Positions 1 through 10,136 of a stretch of DNA of 64,000 bases are shown in pieces. The notes below the pieces were generated by a model. The model was not told the origin of the DNA and searched no databases. It saw only the letters and a list, made by a program, of their open reading frames with translations. The translations under genes were made by a program, and so were the position numbers. Origin of the DNA: Exophiala sp. HKRS030 (Eukaryota > Ascomycota > Eurotiomycetes > Chaetothyriales > Herpotrichiellaceae); NCBI GenBank assembly GCA_023897205.1, contig JAHWDD010000005.1:5270001-5334000 (forward strand), given 5' to 3'. How positions within the stretch are numbered: position 1 is the stretch's first letter; each line of letters opens with the position of its first letter.

Positions 1-513
1 TGCTAACATATGCCAACACGTGGCAGCGCAAGGGTGTCGTCATGGGGACCTGCAGTCAATTTGAAAAGGTCACAAATGGGGTTTCACCCTTAAGGATGAT
101 GGCGAGAGATTAACAAGCGTATATTGTCGCAAGCTCGAAGATAAAGATACAGCCGAAGGGCATTGATTGATGCAATGTATAAATCCAAACCGATATTAGT
201 AGTCAGACGTTCAACCAGATACTGAAGTTGAGATACAGTACCTCCCTAAGGTTAGTGTGGAAGGGCCGCCAAGGTTAATTGTCTTGGCAAACTTGTTCAT
301 CAAGTCCGATTGACCAACCAGCGCCTCCTCGTCGAGGGCGCAAACTCATCGTGATATGTACTATTGGTGTCCTCCTCGTCTCCATCGAATACTCAAGGCT
401 TGATCATACCAATTCGACATCATCGTTGTACTCGATATATTCAAGGAGACCAACCGGGTTGTGTCCAATTACCTAAAACGAAAACACAGGAAATTCTCCG
501 CCGCCGACAAATT
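1..513. other. Left edge, upstream of LSM5
   Basis: No supported gene. Short open frames here (for example about 279-476) show no family resemblance. The last part is presumably the LSM5 promoter and leader. Confidence 0.5.
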
Positions 514-1184
514 ATGGCCTCACAATTACTCCCGCTAGGCATGTTCCGATCCCAGAGCCATGTTCATAGTGCATGTCTACTGACTTGCTCTAGAACTGAT
601 CGACAAATGCGTCGGCTCGAGAATCTGGGTAGTAATGAAAGGCGATAAAGGTAAGACCTAGCCTTGAAGCGCGTAGATCCCAAACATTTCAATATGTTTG
701 GCTATGTCACACATTCCTCCTGAACCGCTCGCGGACCGCACTTAATGAGCCATGTACTGATTTGTCGCAGAATTTGCTGGAACATTACTTGGGTTCGATG
801 ATTATGTCAGTATGTATTAGCCATCGAGAAATCATCTGAACTGAGTCAGACTGATCTGACCGGTCTGCTACAAGATATGGTCCTCGAAGACGTGATTGAG
901 TTGTAAGTACCCAACTCTTTGCCATGAATCATCATTCTGGCTCGCAAGCTAAATCTCCTGGCTAGCGACTACACGGGGGTTCAAACAAAGTTACCGAGAA
1001 TTCTTCTGAACGGAAATAATATCTGCATGGTAAGTGAAAGACTGAAGATCGGGAAACAATTTGCTACGACCGTTGTTCTCAGATTATCTCACATCTTCCG
1101 TGCCCGAATATCTTTTACTAATAATGCTTGTTCAATGTCTAGCTGATCCCTGGTGGCGAAGGGCCTGTTGCTGCAGCCTCATGA
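514..1184 (+). CDS. LSM5: U6 snRNA-associated Sm-like protein LSm5
   Basis: LSm5 is part of the LSm2-8 ring that binds the 3' end of U6 snRNA in the nucleus and of the LSm1-7 ring in mRNA decay. Six exons: 514-538, 594-650, 771-809, 875-902, 966-1029, 1143-1184. They total 255 nt and give 84 residues, the normal size. The protein starts MASQLLPLELIDKCVG. Its Sm1 part includes FAGTLLGFDDYVNMVLEDV and its Sm2 part includes LLNGNNICMLIPGG, both close to LSm5 of other eukaryotes. All joins keep phase. The first intron starts GC rather than GT (G|GCATGT) and has a CTGAC branch site before CTCTAG. Exons of 25 and 28 nt explain why the gene is easy to miss. Family assignment is firm; intron 1 is read from conservation of the LELIDK junction. 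Confidence 0.93.
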
Positions 1185-1447
1185 GATTCAGCGGGTGAGA
1201 ATGGACGCGCTCGCCGACTATGGACGCAATCTAGGGGAATGCGAAAGTCTTGTTCACATGTCGAAAAGAAGCTTTTGTCCATCGCACAAGGTATATCATG
1301 GCAAGGGATAAAAGTCGATCAGGAGACGACATTCTTGTAGCTCGTATATTTACGTTCATCGGAGCCAAATCGAAGGAAAAGGCGCAATTATAAAACTTTC
1401 CACCAGATATGAGGACCGTCTCAGGATCGGATTACTTGTAGCACGAA

Positions 1448-2509
1448 TTATTGATTGGCGAACTTTGCCGCCGACTTCTTTAAAATCTGTACAGCCTCCT
1501 GCTGCACAGTTTTAACAATCTCTGCCAACGGAGCCACGTGCTTCACCAAGCCAATGCCGGTGCCGGCGTAAGTCGTCATCCTGCCTTCTGGACCCCATCC
1601 AGCATCACCTTGTTTCATGGCCTCTTTATACAGCTCTTGATTTTCTTCGTCACTCATGCCATGCACTGCGTCCAAGTAACTTCGATTGGCGACTCCTCTT
1701 CCATTGTAACTTTGCGGCCATCCGTGAATGTTCCTCACGACATCATAAACCGTAGTCGCCACAGTGCTCACTCCACCGTCCTTCACTCTCAGTATCTCGT
1801 CCTGATATCCCTTGGCAATAGCGACCTCTTCACTGGCAAGTATTCGTGTACCAAGGGCCACACCACTTGCACCAAGTGACAAAGCTGCTGCGACACTCCG
1901 ACCATCGATAATACCACCGGCCGCGAGTAGCGGTGTGTGGATGCCATCCTCAGCCAACGTGTCGGAAACCTCCGGTAGAAGAGTGAGGAGACTAGCCCTC
2001 TGAGCGAGGCCATGGCCACCAGAATCTGCACCTTGAACAACAAGAACATCGGGCTTGGTTGTTCTGCACACTTCGATAGCCTCGGCAACTGTTCCAATCT
2101 GAACCCAGATCTTGGTCTTTCCATCTGTGACCTTTCGAATCTGCTCCGACCAATCGAGCAAGTCACATAGTTGACTCGGTGCAAAGAACCACACGGCCGC
2201 CACAGGATTTGCCGCGAGTGCTTTCAACGCTAGCTTAAGATCACTTCCCCAATTTTGGAACCCGACACCGATAGGGAGAAGACCATTGTGAAGATTCAGG
2301 CCTTCAGACTTGGCGATTTCTGCAGCTTCTGCAAGGTCTTTCCCAAGCGGTGATAGGTCGAATCCGCCAGCAAGGAAGCCGATGCCGCCTGCTGCTGATG
2401 CCGCTACAGCTGCTTTCCCAAGTGTGATCTTCATCATCGGTGCTGAAACGATGAGAGGGGCATCTTGTGTCGTCCAGGGATAATCGGCGTATAGTGGATT
2501 TGCGGCCAT
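1448..2509 (-). CDS. Nitronate monooxygenase (2-nitropropane dioxygenase family)
   Basis: FMN-dependent enzyme family that oxidises alkyl nitronates to carbonyl compounds and nitrite. The single exon gives 353 residues from MAANPLYADYPW. The TIM-barrel signatures are present: an N-terminal LIVSAPMM strand, VVQGADSGGHG in the middle, and AAGGIIDGRSVAAALSLGA for phosphate/FMN binding, followed by GTRILASEE. The open frame continues upstream to 2623, adding 38 residues that contain Arg and Lys but no Asp or Glu, which would suit a mitochondrial presequence. I placed the start at the second methionine because family members usually begin near it. Substrate cannot be told from sequence. It is divergent from RPB11. 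Confidence 0.88.
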   Translation of the reverse strand: MAANPLYADYPWTTQDAPLIVSAPMMKITLGKAAVAASAAGGIGFLAGGFDLSPLGKDLAEAAEIAKSEGLNLHNGLLPIGVGFQNWGSDLKLALKALAANPVAAVWFFAPSQLCDLLDWSEQIRKVTDGKTKIWVQIGTVAEAIEVCRTTKPDVLVVQGADSGGHGLAQRASLLTLLPEVSDTLAEDGIHTPLLAAGGIIDGRSVAAALSLGASGVALGTRILASEEVAIAKGYQDEILRVKDGGVSTVATTVYDVVRNIHGWPQSYNGRGVANRSYLDAVHGMSDEENQELYKEAMKQGDAGWGPEGRMTTYAGTGIGLVKHVAPLAEIVKTVQQEAVQILKKSAAKFANQ

Positions 2510-3291
2510 GGTTGTCACTCTCCTGATGGGGGTTTGGAACTTACTGTTGCAAATCTGGGAGGATAAAGATCGAAGCTGTTGAATAAATGCTCGATTCTGA
2601 AGCCTCTGCGGGCCGATGAGCATGACTCACCAGGTGTAGAAAGGAAAGGTAAGTCCGCGGCGATTTGCTGAGAAATTCAAGAATAACAAAGCGGCAAGTC
2701 GTTGTACTACAAAGGGTGTATCCAAGACATTCTATTGTGCAAAGGTTGTAGAAACAAGCATAATCATTGCGGAGTACAAACACGAATAGAGGTTCCTCAC
2801 AGCCGAACAATTTGGAGAAGTTGACGCAAAGGATGGCCGGTTTGAGGCACAATAATGCCTCGAATGGAGAGGTTTAGGTGAAGCTTCGTTGATTTGGTTG
2901 GTTGAAAAGCACCACGTTTGTGACCTCCGCACGCCTTGCCTTAGCGAAATCGGACCGGTAATTGTGTTAAATGATGTTGGGTAACAGTAACAGGTGATGG
3001 TGGCACTGAAATCGTGAAATCGCTAAACTTGCCATCTTGATCAGCGACTTGGCATCAAAGTCTCCGATCTCATGTTCAGTCAGTTCATCCACCCTCTTGG
3101 GAGCGACACTTCGACTGACTCACGAGAGCTTTTGCTTCTTTCAAACACTCATCATATCTAGAGATTGGAGGTCATCGTGGTCATTTGGGATACTCTTTTC
3201 ACAACGACTCACATCCGTCGCCCCCCTAATTCTCATCGTTTTTGGATAAGCTCGCGTGCTTTCGTCCTATCCGCCGGTGTGAACAGGCATC
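2510..3291. other. Divergent promoter region, nitronate monooxygenase / RPB11
   Basis: Nothing coding is supported apart from the possible N-terminal extension of the leftward gene (to 2623). It serves as the shared 5' region of two divergent genes. No clear repeat or binding site seen. Confidence 0.5.
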
Positions 3292-4759
3292 ATGAACGCC
3301 CCAGATCGGTACGTTCTTGTTAACATTCTGTCTTCGTTCCCTGTACACATCTTTCAACAATCACAAACAACTGTTCTGCTGCCACAACGGGAAAGGGACA
3401 TGTCAAACATGGATGGTCTTCGCCTTATATTGTCGACACAGCCTCCATGGTCTGTCCATGTCATGTTGGCGTGTTCAGAGAAGACTTTGCACCCTCAAAT
3501 CTGGAAGGGGATGGCGAAAATTGGGTTGCTCTTTCTCGAAGGCACCACATATTCACTGTCGAAGTCGCGACTGCCTCCCCAACGCAAACACCCTGTCTTG
3601 GCTTCTTCCGTCCTTCACTGAAAATCTCGTCATTTTCCACAATCGCTCCTTCTCTGAAAACCTCTTCTTGACCGGTATAAATCAATCTTGTACTGTGTTC
3701 AACAAATACTGTCAACATGTCGGATACAGATATGTCGACCTCCGATCTTGCGGCTCCGCAGAAGCACTCAGAAACCATTCATCCCATTCGGTTGTCTGGT
3801 GGTGTGCTTCTCGCCTTGGAAGATCAGAAATGGGACTCGCATCCCGCGAATATGCCCTACTCTGGTAGTGCAAACTCCCAAAACAATTGCACAGACGTCA
3901 ACGAAGTCAAACCGTAAGTGAATCTACCGCCATACCACCGACGGACCAGCCTTGGACCATCATTTGGCCTGATAGTCATTTACCAAATCCATCTAGCAAG
4001 CCAAACAAACCAGACTCGGAGCTGCAAGACGTCCACATGGCTGCCGATTCACAGGAAACAAGACCTCTACCAAAATCTGACTACCCAGGTGCCGGTCCTG
4101 GCGGGCTGCCTATGGAAGGAAGAAATGGTGCTTGGAATGATCATCCGAGTCATCAATTGCACCAAACTCGAAGTCTCAACCACAATGACATCAACATCCC
4201 CGTCTCGTGCGTGTGCAGCAGAATCAGTTTGACACTCACACTGTTATCATCCTCTTTCGTTCGCTGCGTGTCTTCCGCTGACTGAATCCTTCACACAGAA
4301 CCGAGGCTTTCGTTCTTGGAGACGACGAGAAAAAGATCGAAGAGAAGATCGATACTCGTGAGTGTGAAGTCTCTTGATTTGTCAAGTTCATGCTAAGGTT
4401 TTCTCTAGGTACCCCAAACACTACCATCTTCACCTTCAACAAGGAAGACCACACTCTTGCCAACCTCCTCCGCGACAAACTGCTCAAGAACAGTCATGTG
4501 ACCTTCTCAGCCTACCGAGTATGTAGCTACCAAGCAACTCTGGCGGAGCCGACAAATAGTTAACCTTGTTCAGATTCCACATCCTCTCTTCGCCAAGTTC
4601 GAACTTCGAATCCAGACGGATGGTGAAATCACTCCAAAGGAAGCACTCTTGGCTACTTCTCGCGATATTATCCAGGATCTGAGCGTGCTCAAAACGAACT
4701 TCACAAGAGAATACGAGTTGCGTAAGATGGTGGGCGGCACACAAAATGGTCAGAATTGA
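3292..4759 (+). CDS. RPB11: RNA polymerase II subunit Rpb11
   Basis: Rpb11 pairs with Rpb3 as the alpha-like assembly dimer of RNA polymerase II. Exons 3292-3308, 4299-4357, 4409-4518 and 4574-4759 total 372 nt and give 123 residues, the usual size. The first exon encodes the conserved MNAPDR start. The next gives TEAFVLGDDEKKIEEKIDTR, then FTFNKEDHTLANLLR (the L/alpha dimerisation signature) and HPLFAKFELRIQTDGEITP. Phases fit exactly. The first intron, 3309-4298, is about 990 nt, roughly ten times longer than any other intron here. It contains a coding-like open frame starting at 3718 that could itself splice in phase to exon 2 (see findings). Confidence 0.92.
3718..4208 (+). other. Coding-like open frame inside RPB11 intron 1
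   Basis: From ATG 3718 an open frame begins MSDTDMSTSDLAAPQKHSET and runs to a good donor (CC|GTAAGT, 3913/3914). An acceptor CATCTAG near 3996 keeps the frame through a Pro-, Ser-, His- and Asn-rich stretch. It could end at a GTGCGT donor near 4208 and join RPB11 exon 2 at 4299 in phase, making an N-terminally extended Rpb11. It could also read on to a stop at 4285 as a separate small protein. I recognise no domain; it is probably disordered. It may be chance or unspliced leader. Confidence 0.3.
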
Positions 4760-5202
4760 GTCACACGAGTTCATGATGCACGAATGTGGATCGAACATGA
4801 TACCCTGTACAAACATCGAAGGTATTGAGGCGGCGGTGGGACCAACGCGATTACGCTACTCTAAGTTGGCTACAACGAACCAAAAATCATGACCTCGGAG
4901 AATGGAATATTGAGCTTAGGCTTCACAAAGATCACTTACTTTAGAAGCGCAAATCGAAGGACGGCATGCTGTTCACGACTACGTCGTTTAAAGCAGCAGC
5001 CTAAATGCCAAGAAATGGCTGTGCTAGTGGTTAGGGCGGTCCGCGTCATAATTCCCCCAGCCCAGTCGTGCCCAGCGTGACCCAGTCAATTCAGGAACCT
5101 CCATGTTACTGAATCAATTCGGTTGTTCGTCTCACTCATTCCTTACCTTGCGCCTTTCTATCTATCTGTCTGTCTCGTACTGCGTTTCGTTTTTTAAGCA
5201 AC
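4760..5202. other. Intergenic, RPB11 3' side / PAN1 promoter
   Basis: No gene supported. The 100 bases before the PAN1 start are pyrimidine-rich, including TCTATCTATCTGTCTGTCTC, as is common for fungal promoters and leaders. Confidence 0.5.
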
Positions 5203-8200
5203 ATGTATTCATCGTCAAACTCCTTTCTGGGGGCTCCAATAGCGCTCGCCCACCTCCTGGCGGATTCGGCCAGCAACAATCGCAGTTTGGTTCATTCAAT
5301 CAAGCTCCCCAACAGCAACCATCTCCTTTCGCTGCGCAACCTACCGGATTTGCCGGACAGCTGCAACCTCAGCAAACCGGATTTCCTGGTTATGGAGGAC
5401 AACAGCAAAGTTTCCAAGTCCCTCAACAACAGCCTCAATTTACAGGCTATCCTCCTCAAAATCAACCTCAACAACCTCCTCCGTTCCAACAACAACCACC
5501 ACCATTTCAAGGAGGGCCTCAAGGTCTACAGCAGCCTCCGCAGGCGCTACCTCAGCAGCCACAACCTGCCCCACTGCGACCTCAACAGACCTCTGCACAG
5601 ATCGCCCAATCTTTTGCGGGGACATCTTCAGTCGCTCCCACTGCGAGTACACGTGCAAGTAAGAGCTCGGGAGGAAAGATTCCAAATATCCGGCTTTCAT
5701 TCATCACCGCGACGGATCAAGCCAAGTTCGAGCAACTTTTCAAGTCGGCTGTAGGTGATAGTCAAGCCTTATCCGGCGAGAAGGCTCGGGATTTACTTCT
5801 TCGATCCAAACTACCGGGTAGTGCGCTTTCCCAGATATGGATTCTGTCGGATACAACCAAGTCGGGGCAACTTCTTTTCCCAGAGTTCGCCCTCGCAATG
5901 TATCTTTGCAATCTGAGTTTGACGGGAAAGTCTTTGCCATCAGAACTACCAGAGAAGATCAAGAATGAGGTGTCCAGTATGGTAGACATAATCTCCTTCA
6001 ACGTGGCGGACGATGCTCCAGAGCCCCATCCCGCACGAATGTCCCAAGTTTTGATGCACCATTGAGGCAGAATGCCATGTCGCCGCCAGCTCCACAGGCA
6101 CCTCGTCCTCAGCAAGCATCCAATCAGCAGCTGTTGTCTCAATTAACAGCCCAACCTACTGGTTTCTTCAACCAAGCGACAGGCTTTCAGCCTGGCGGAC
6201 CACAACAGCCTTTGGGTTATCCAGGGTCGCAAGGCCTGCAAAGTCAGCCTACTGGGTTTGGTCAGCAGCCGACCGGCTACACTGGTCCCCGCCCACCAAT
6301 GCCACCTATGCCTACTGGTTATGGCAACAATCAATCGCCTCAACAGACAGGCCTCCCGAGCCTACAAGCACAGCCAACAGGTGTTCCCGGACAGTGGGGT
6401 TTCGTTAATGCTCCAGCCGGTGGCTTGCCAAACATCGAGGCACTCCAGCAGCGACTGATGCCACAAACCGGCCGTGAAGGCGGCTTTACAACACAAGGAC
6501 TCTCTGGAAATGCGAAAGTTCCGTGGGCTGTGACTAAGGATGAGAAAACAATTTACGATCAACTCTTCAGAGCTTGGGATGGCCTTGGCAAAGGTTTCAT
6601 CACCGGCGATGTTGCCATCGAGATCATGGGTCAAAGTGGCCTGGACAGGCCCGACTTAGAGGCAATTTGGACCTTATCAGATCCCAACAACAAGGGACGT
6701 CTCAATCTAGACGAGTTCTCTGTCGCTATGCATCTCATTTATCGCAAGTTGAACGGATATCCTATCCCAGCCCGTTTGCCACCTGAACTTGTTCCACCTT
6801 CAACCAGAAATTTCAATAGCTCTATCGACACTGTCAAGTCTCTGCTTTCGCAAGATGCTGAGACCAGGAAGTCTTCTGGGGCTTTCCTGCAACCCCAAAG
6901 GACCGGGGTGAGCTACCTCAAAAACCATTCATTCAAAGGAGGATCCAACTCTTCTGGGTTTGGTCGTAAAGATGCGACTGTGTTCCGCAACAACGATGAT
7001 GATATTGGCTACCGGTCGAGTGCTCGTCGCAGACTCGGTGCCGATGGAAGAACTCCCTCACCCGCTCCATCTTCCGAAGTTTCCGAAACTTCATACGATG
7101 ATCTAACACCAGATCAAATCAGGAAGAAGATTCGAGAGAAAAAGATTCTGCTTGATGCCACAGACTTCCAAGACGAACGAGCGGCCGAAGATGATGACAT
7201 ACTTGATCGCAGAGACCGTAGAGAGGCAGAAGATCTTTTCCGCCAAATTCGTCGCATCCAGGATGACATTGACACACACCCCAACTCTGGATTTGGAGGT
7301 GCAGATACTGGTGCAGAACGACGATCAATGCGTAGAGAGTTGCAGCGTTATCAAGATAGGCTGCCTGCCCTCGCATCTGATGTTCGGCGGGTAGAGAAGA
7401 GCATCTCCGAGGCCAAATTGCAGCTTTTCCGTCTGAAGGACGCCAAAGCCAACCCTAATAGCGCATCAAACATTGTTGGAACCGGTCCCGGAGGATCCGT
7501 TACTGAGGCTGATCGCATAAAGGCTCGGGCACGCGCCAGAATGCAAGCCCGCGCAGCAGAGTTGGCTGGAAGACCACCCCCAGCCACTGACGATGAAGCA
7601 GGTGCCCAGAGACGTATTGAGCAAAAGGGCTCCAAGATCAGAGCCGAGCAAGAACGAAATGAGCACATGACTCGAGATGTTGAGGACAGCGTCAAGGATT
7701 TTGTGTCCAGCCTTGAAGATGGTCTTCGTGAGCAAGGCGGAAGCGACACTCAAGAACATGAGAGGCGACGATGGGAGGAGGCTTTGGGAGTAGAAGATGA
7801 AGTCAAAGAGCTCATTTTTGACCTTCAAAGAAGTAGCAGGACTGCAAAAGTTCGTAAAGAAGAGTGAGTCAAAACCAATGACTATGTAGACCATCAACTA
7901 ACCACAACAGATCTTCGCGTCCACAACGATCGTCCACGGATCACGCTCGAGAGGAAGTCAAGCCTAGCAACGGCGACCTTCCATCACGACCTGCACCAAC
8001 TACGACAACTTCTTCTTCTTCATTCGGTCAATCTCAGCAAGACCGTATTGCATCCGCTAAAGAAAAGGCGCTCAAGCGCATACAAGATAGAATGGCAGCA
8101 GCCGGCATCAAACCAGCAGGGGATTCCGGTGAAACTTTGGCACAGCGACAGGAACGTGAAAAGCAAGAAAGAGCAGAGCGTGTTCGGAAAGCCGAGGAGG

Positions 8201-9638
8201 AAGATGCCAAAAGAGAGCAGGAGCGACAGCAAAGATTGGCCAATGAGGGAGTTGCTCCAGCCAGCCCCAAGTCAAACAAAAAACCACAACCGCCTCCTCC
8301 ACCACACCGGAAAGGTAGACAGGACAGTAGCGATTGGTCGGATCGTCGAGCCTCCGAGGCAGCCGCTCGAGCCAAAGCAGAGGAAGAGGCGGCGGCAGAG
8401 ATACGGGCAGAACAAGAAGTGCAGCAAGCTGAGCGAAAGCGACTCGAGTATGTCTCATCTCCCGTGAAAACCAAGACTTCTACTAATACTTTCAGGTCCC
8501 AAGCAAAATCGCAGGAAGATGACCTTGAGAAGGAACGCGAAGCCGCTCAAGCCCGTCTCCGAGCTCTCGAGGAGCAAGTCAAGGCAGGAAAGGTCAAGAA
8601 ACAAGAGGAAAAGGCGCGCAAAAAAGCAGCAGAGAAGGAGGCCAAGGAGAAGGAAGCGAAGCTTGCCGCCCAGAGAGCAGAGCTTGAGGCGGCTCGAGAG
8701 CGGGAACGACAACTCCAACTCCAACTCGAAAGTCTGGGTGATGATTCATCTTCGGATGACGAAGGTCTCACTCCCAAGAGAGTACTCCAGCAACCAGTCA
8801 GGTTTTACCAACCGGTATATCGTCTCCACCTCGGTCGTCCTTTGCCGCGGCACCGTCGACAAGCAGTGGATACGAGCCCACGCCTGTGTCAAGCCCTCCT
8901 GCGGAAGAGTCACGGAATCCTTACTTCAAGAAGCTTTCACAGTCTTCCGATAGTGGCAGACCTGTCATTTCCCCCCCTCCAGTACCACAAACTCAGCCAT
9001 TCTCGCCTCCGCCAGCACCCGCAGTGGACTTGCCCTCCACTAATCCATTTCATCGAATTGCGCAACAAGAGGCCGCTAAACCGTTGACGCCCAGTTTTAC
9101 GGGCGCTCAATCTCGTCGCCGACCTGAAGAGGATGAATGGTCTGCCGCAGGCTCTGAAAAGGACGCTTCCAGTGATGACGAGGACGAGCCCCCAGCCGGG
9201 GGATCTGCTAAACAATTGGCTTCGATCCTTTTTGGAACGATGGCTCCTCCACGTCCAATGTCAGCTATGGATAGCAAACCGGCTACTCCTGTACAAGAAC
9301 CACCTCCAGTCCCTGGTGCATTCGATTCATCAGCACCACCACCACCAGCGCCTCCTCCACCAGCACCTAGCAGCGGTGCTCCATCTGCTCCACCACCGCC
9401 ACCGCCACCGCCACCGCCTCCTTTCGGTGCGCCGTCTGCTGCACCACCGCCACCTCCATTGCCCACCTCCGGCGCACCTTCCGGTGCACCACCACCTCCA
9501 CCTCTACCCGCTCTAGGAGGACCCGGTGGAGGGGATATCGGTGCACTATTAGGACAAATCCAAGCAGGCAAAGGACTACGAAAAACAGAGACAAAGGACC
9601 GTAGCACATCTGCTTCAGCGGGACGGGTATTAAACTGA
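5203..9638 (+). CDS. PAN1: Actin cytoskeleton-regulatory protein Pan1 (three apparent -1 frameshifts)
   Basis: Pan1 is the EH-domain scaffold of cortical actin patches that couples endocytic coats to Arp2/3. Order: Gln/Pro-rich N-terminus from [12 protein letters not shown] domain 1 (about 5700-5960); Pro/Gln linker; EH domain 2 with EF-loop [12 protein letters not shown] (about 6540-6790); coiled coil (7100-8750, two blocks); Pro-rich tail with a long proline run; C-terminal [11 protein letters not shown]. LxxQxTG motifs (for example [28 protein letters not shown]) are known Prk1/Ark1 kinase targets in yeast Pan1. Introns: 7864-7910 and 8448-8495 (TACTAAT branch). The frame breaks at the G run 5229-5233, at C runs within 6024-6032 and at CCC 8773-8775. 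One extra base at each gives 4344 nt, 1447 residues. I infer sequencing errors, not a pseudogene. Confidence 0.88.
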
Positions 9639-10136
9639 AACTTGAGGCAATTTGTGAATAGCAACTTGAACCAGAGACTACCGATAAGTAAGCAACCGGT
9701 ACGCAGATTTGCACAAACCTTCTTTTAACCATATCGTATTCGAATGTTTGACTCTCTACTAGCGAGCAAGGAAAAAAGCAACTAAATTAGACAGTTTATC
9801 AGTGACATGTCCTTGCATCTATACCTCCAATTCAAGTCACGTGACTACGCGTCTTTTCACGCTTTCCCTGTTTTGGAAGCATGTTTGCAAACACAACCAT
9901 CCCAACTTGCGACGCCCAACGATAGGCTGTGTTAGACCTTCCAATAATACTTGGAGTTACAGAACAGCATGCATCTCTTTGTTGTCATCTAATGCGATAA
10001 GAGAGACTGTACCATACACTTTGATTTGCACTTGTGGTGTGCTCGAAAAATTCGCAGTAGCCACGGACGTCGAACGAAAGAGCGACCATCACTCAACAAA
10101 CCACAAACACAGTTCATTTTCGCGACAAGAGACAAG
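9639..10136. other. Intergenic, PAN1 terminator / CND2 promoter
   Basis: No gene supported. It lies between two genes in the same orientation. Confidence 0.5.

Noticed and set aside
5292..5700. Leu/Val-rich open frames on the minus strand opposite the PAN1 N-terminus
   Set aside because: They are the antisense of Gln/Pro-rich coding repeats.
5229..8776. Programmed ribosomal frameshifting in PAN1
   Set aside because: Three independent breaks, none at a known slippery heptamer with a stimulating structure. The same kind of -1 break occurs in eight unrelated genes, so base-calling error is simpler.
9107..9664. Gly-rich minus-strand open frame
   Set aside because: Antisense of the PAN1 proline-rich tail; low complexity only.
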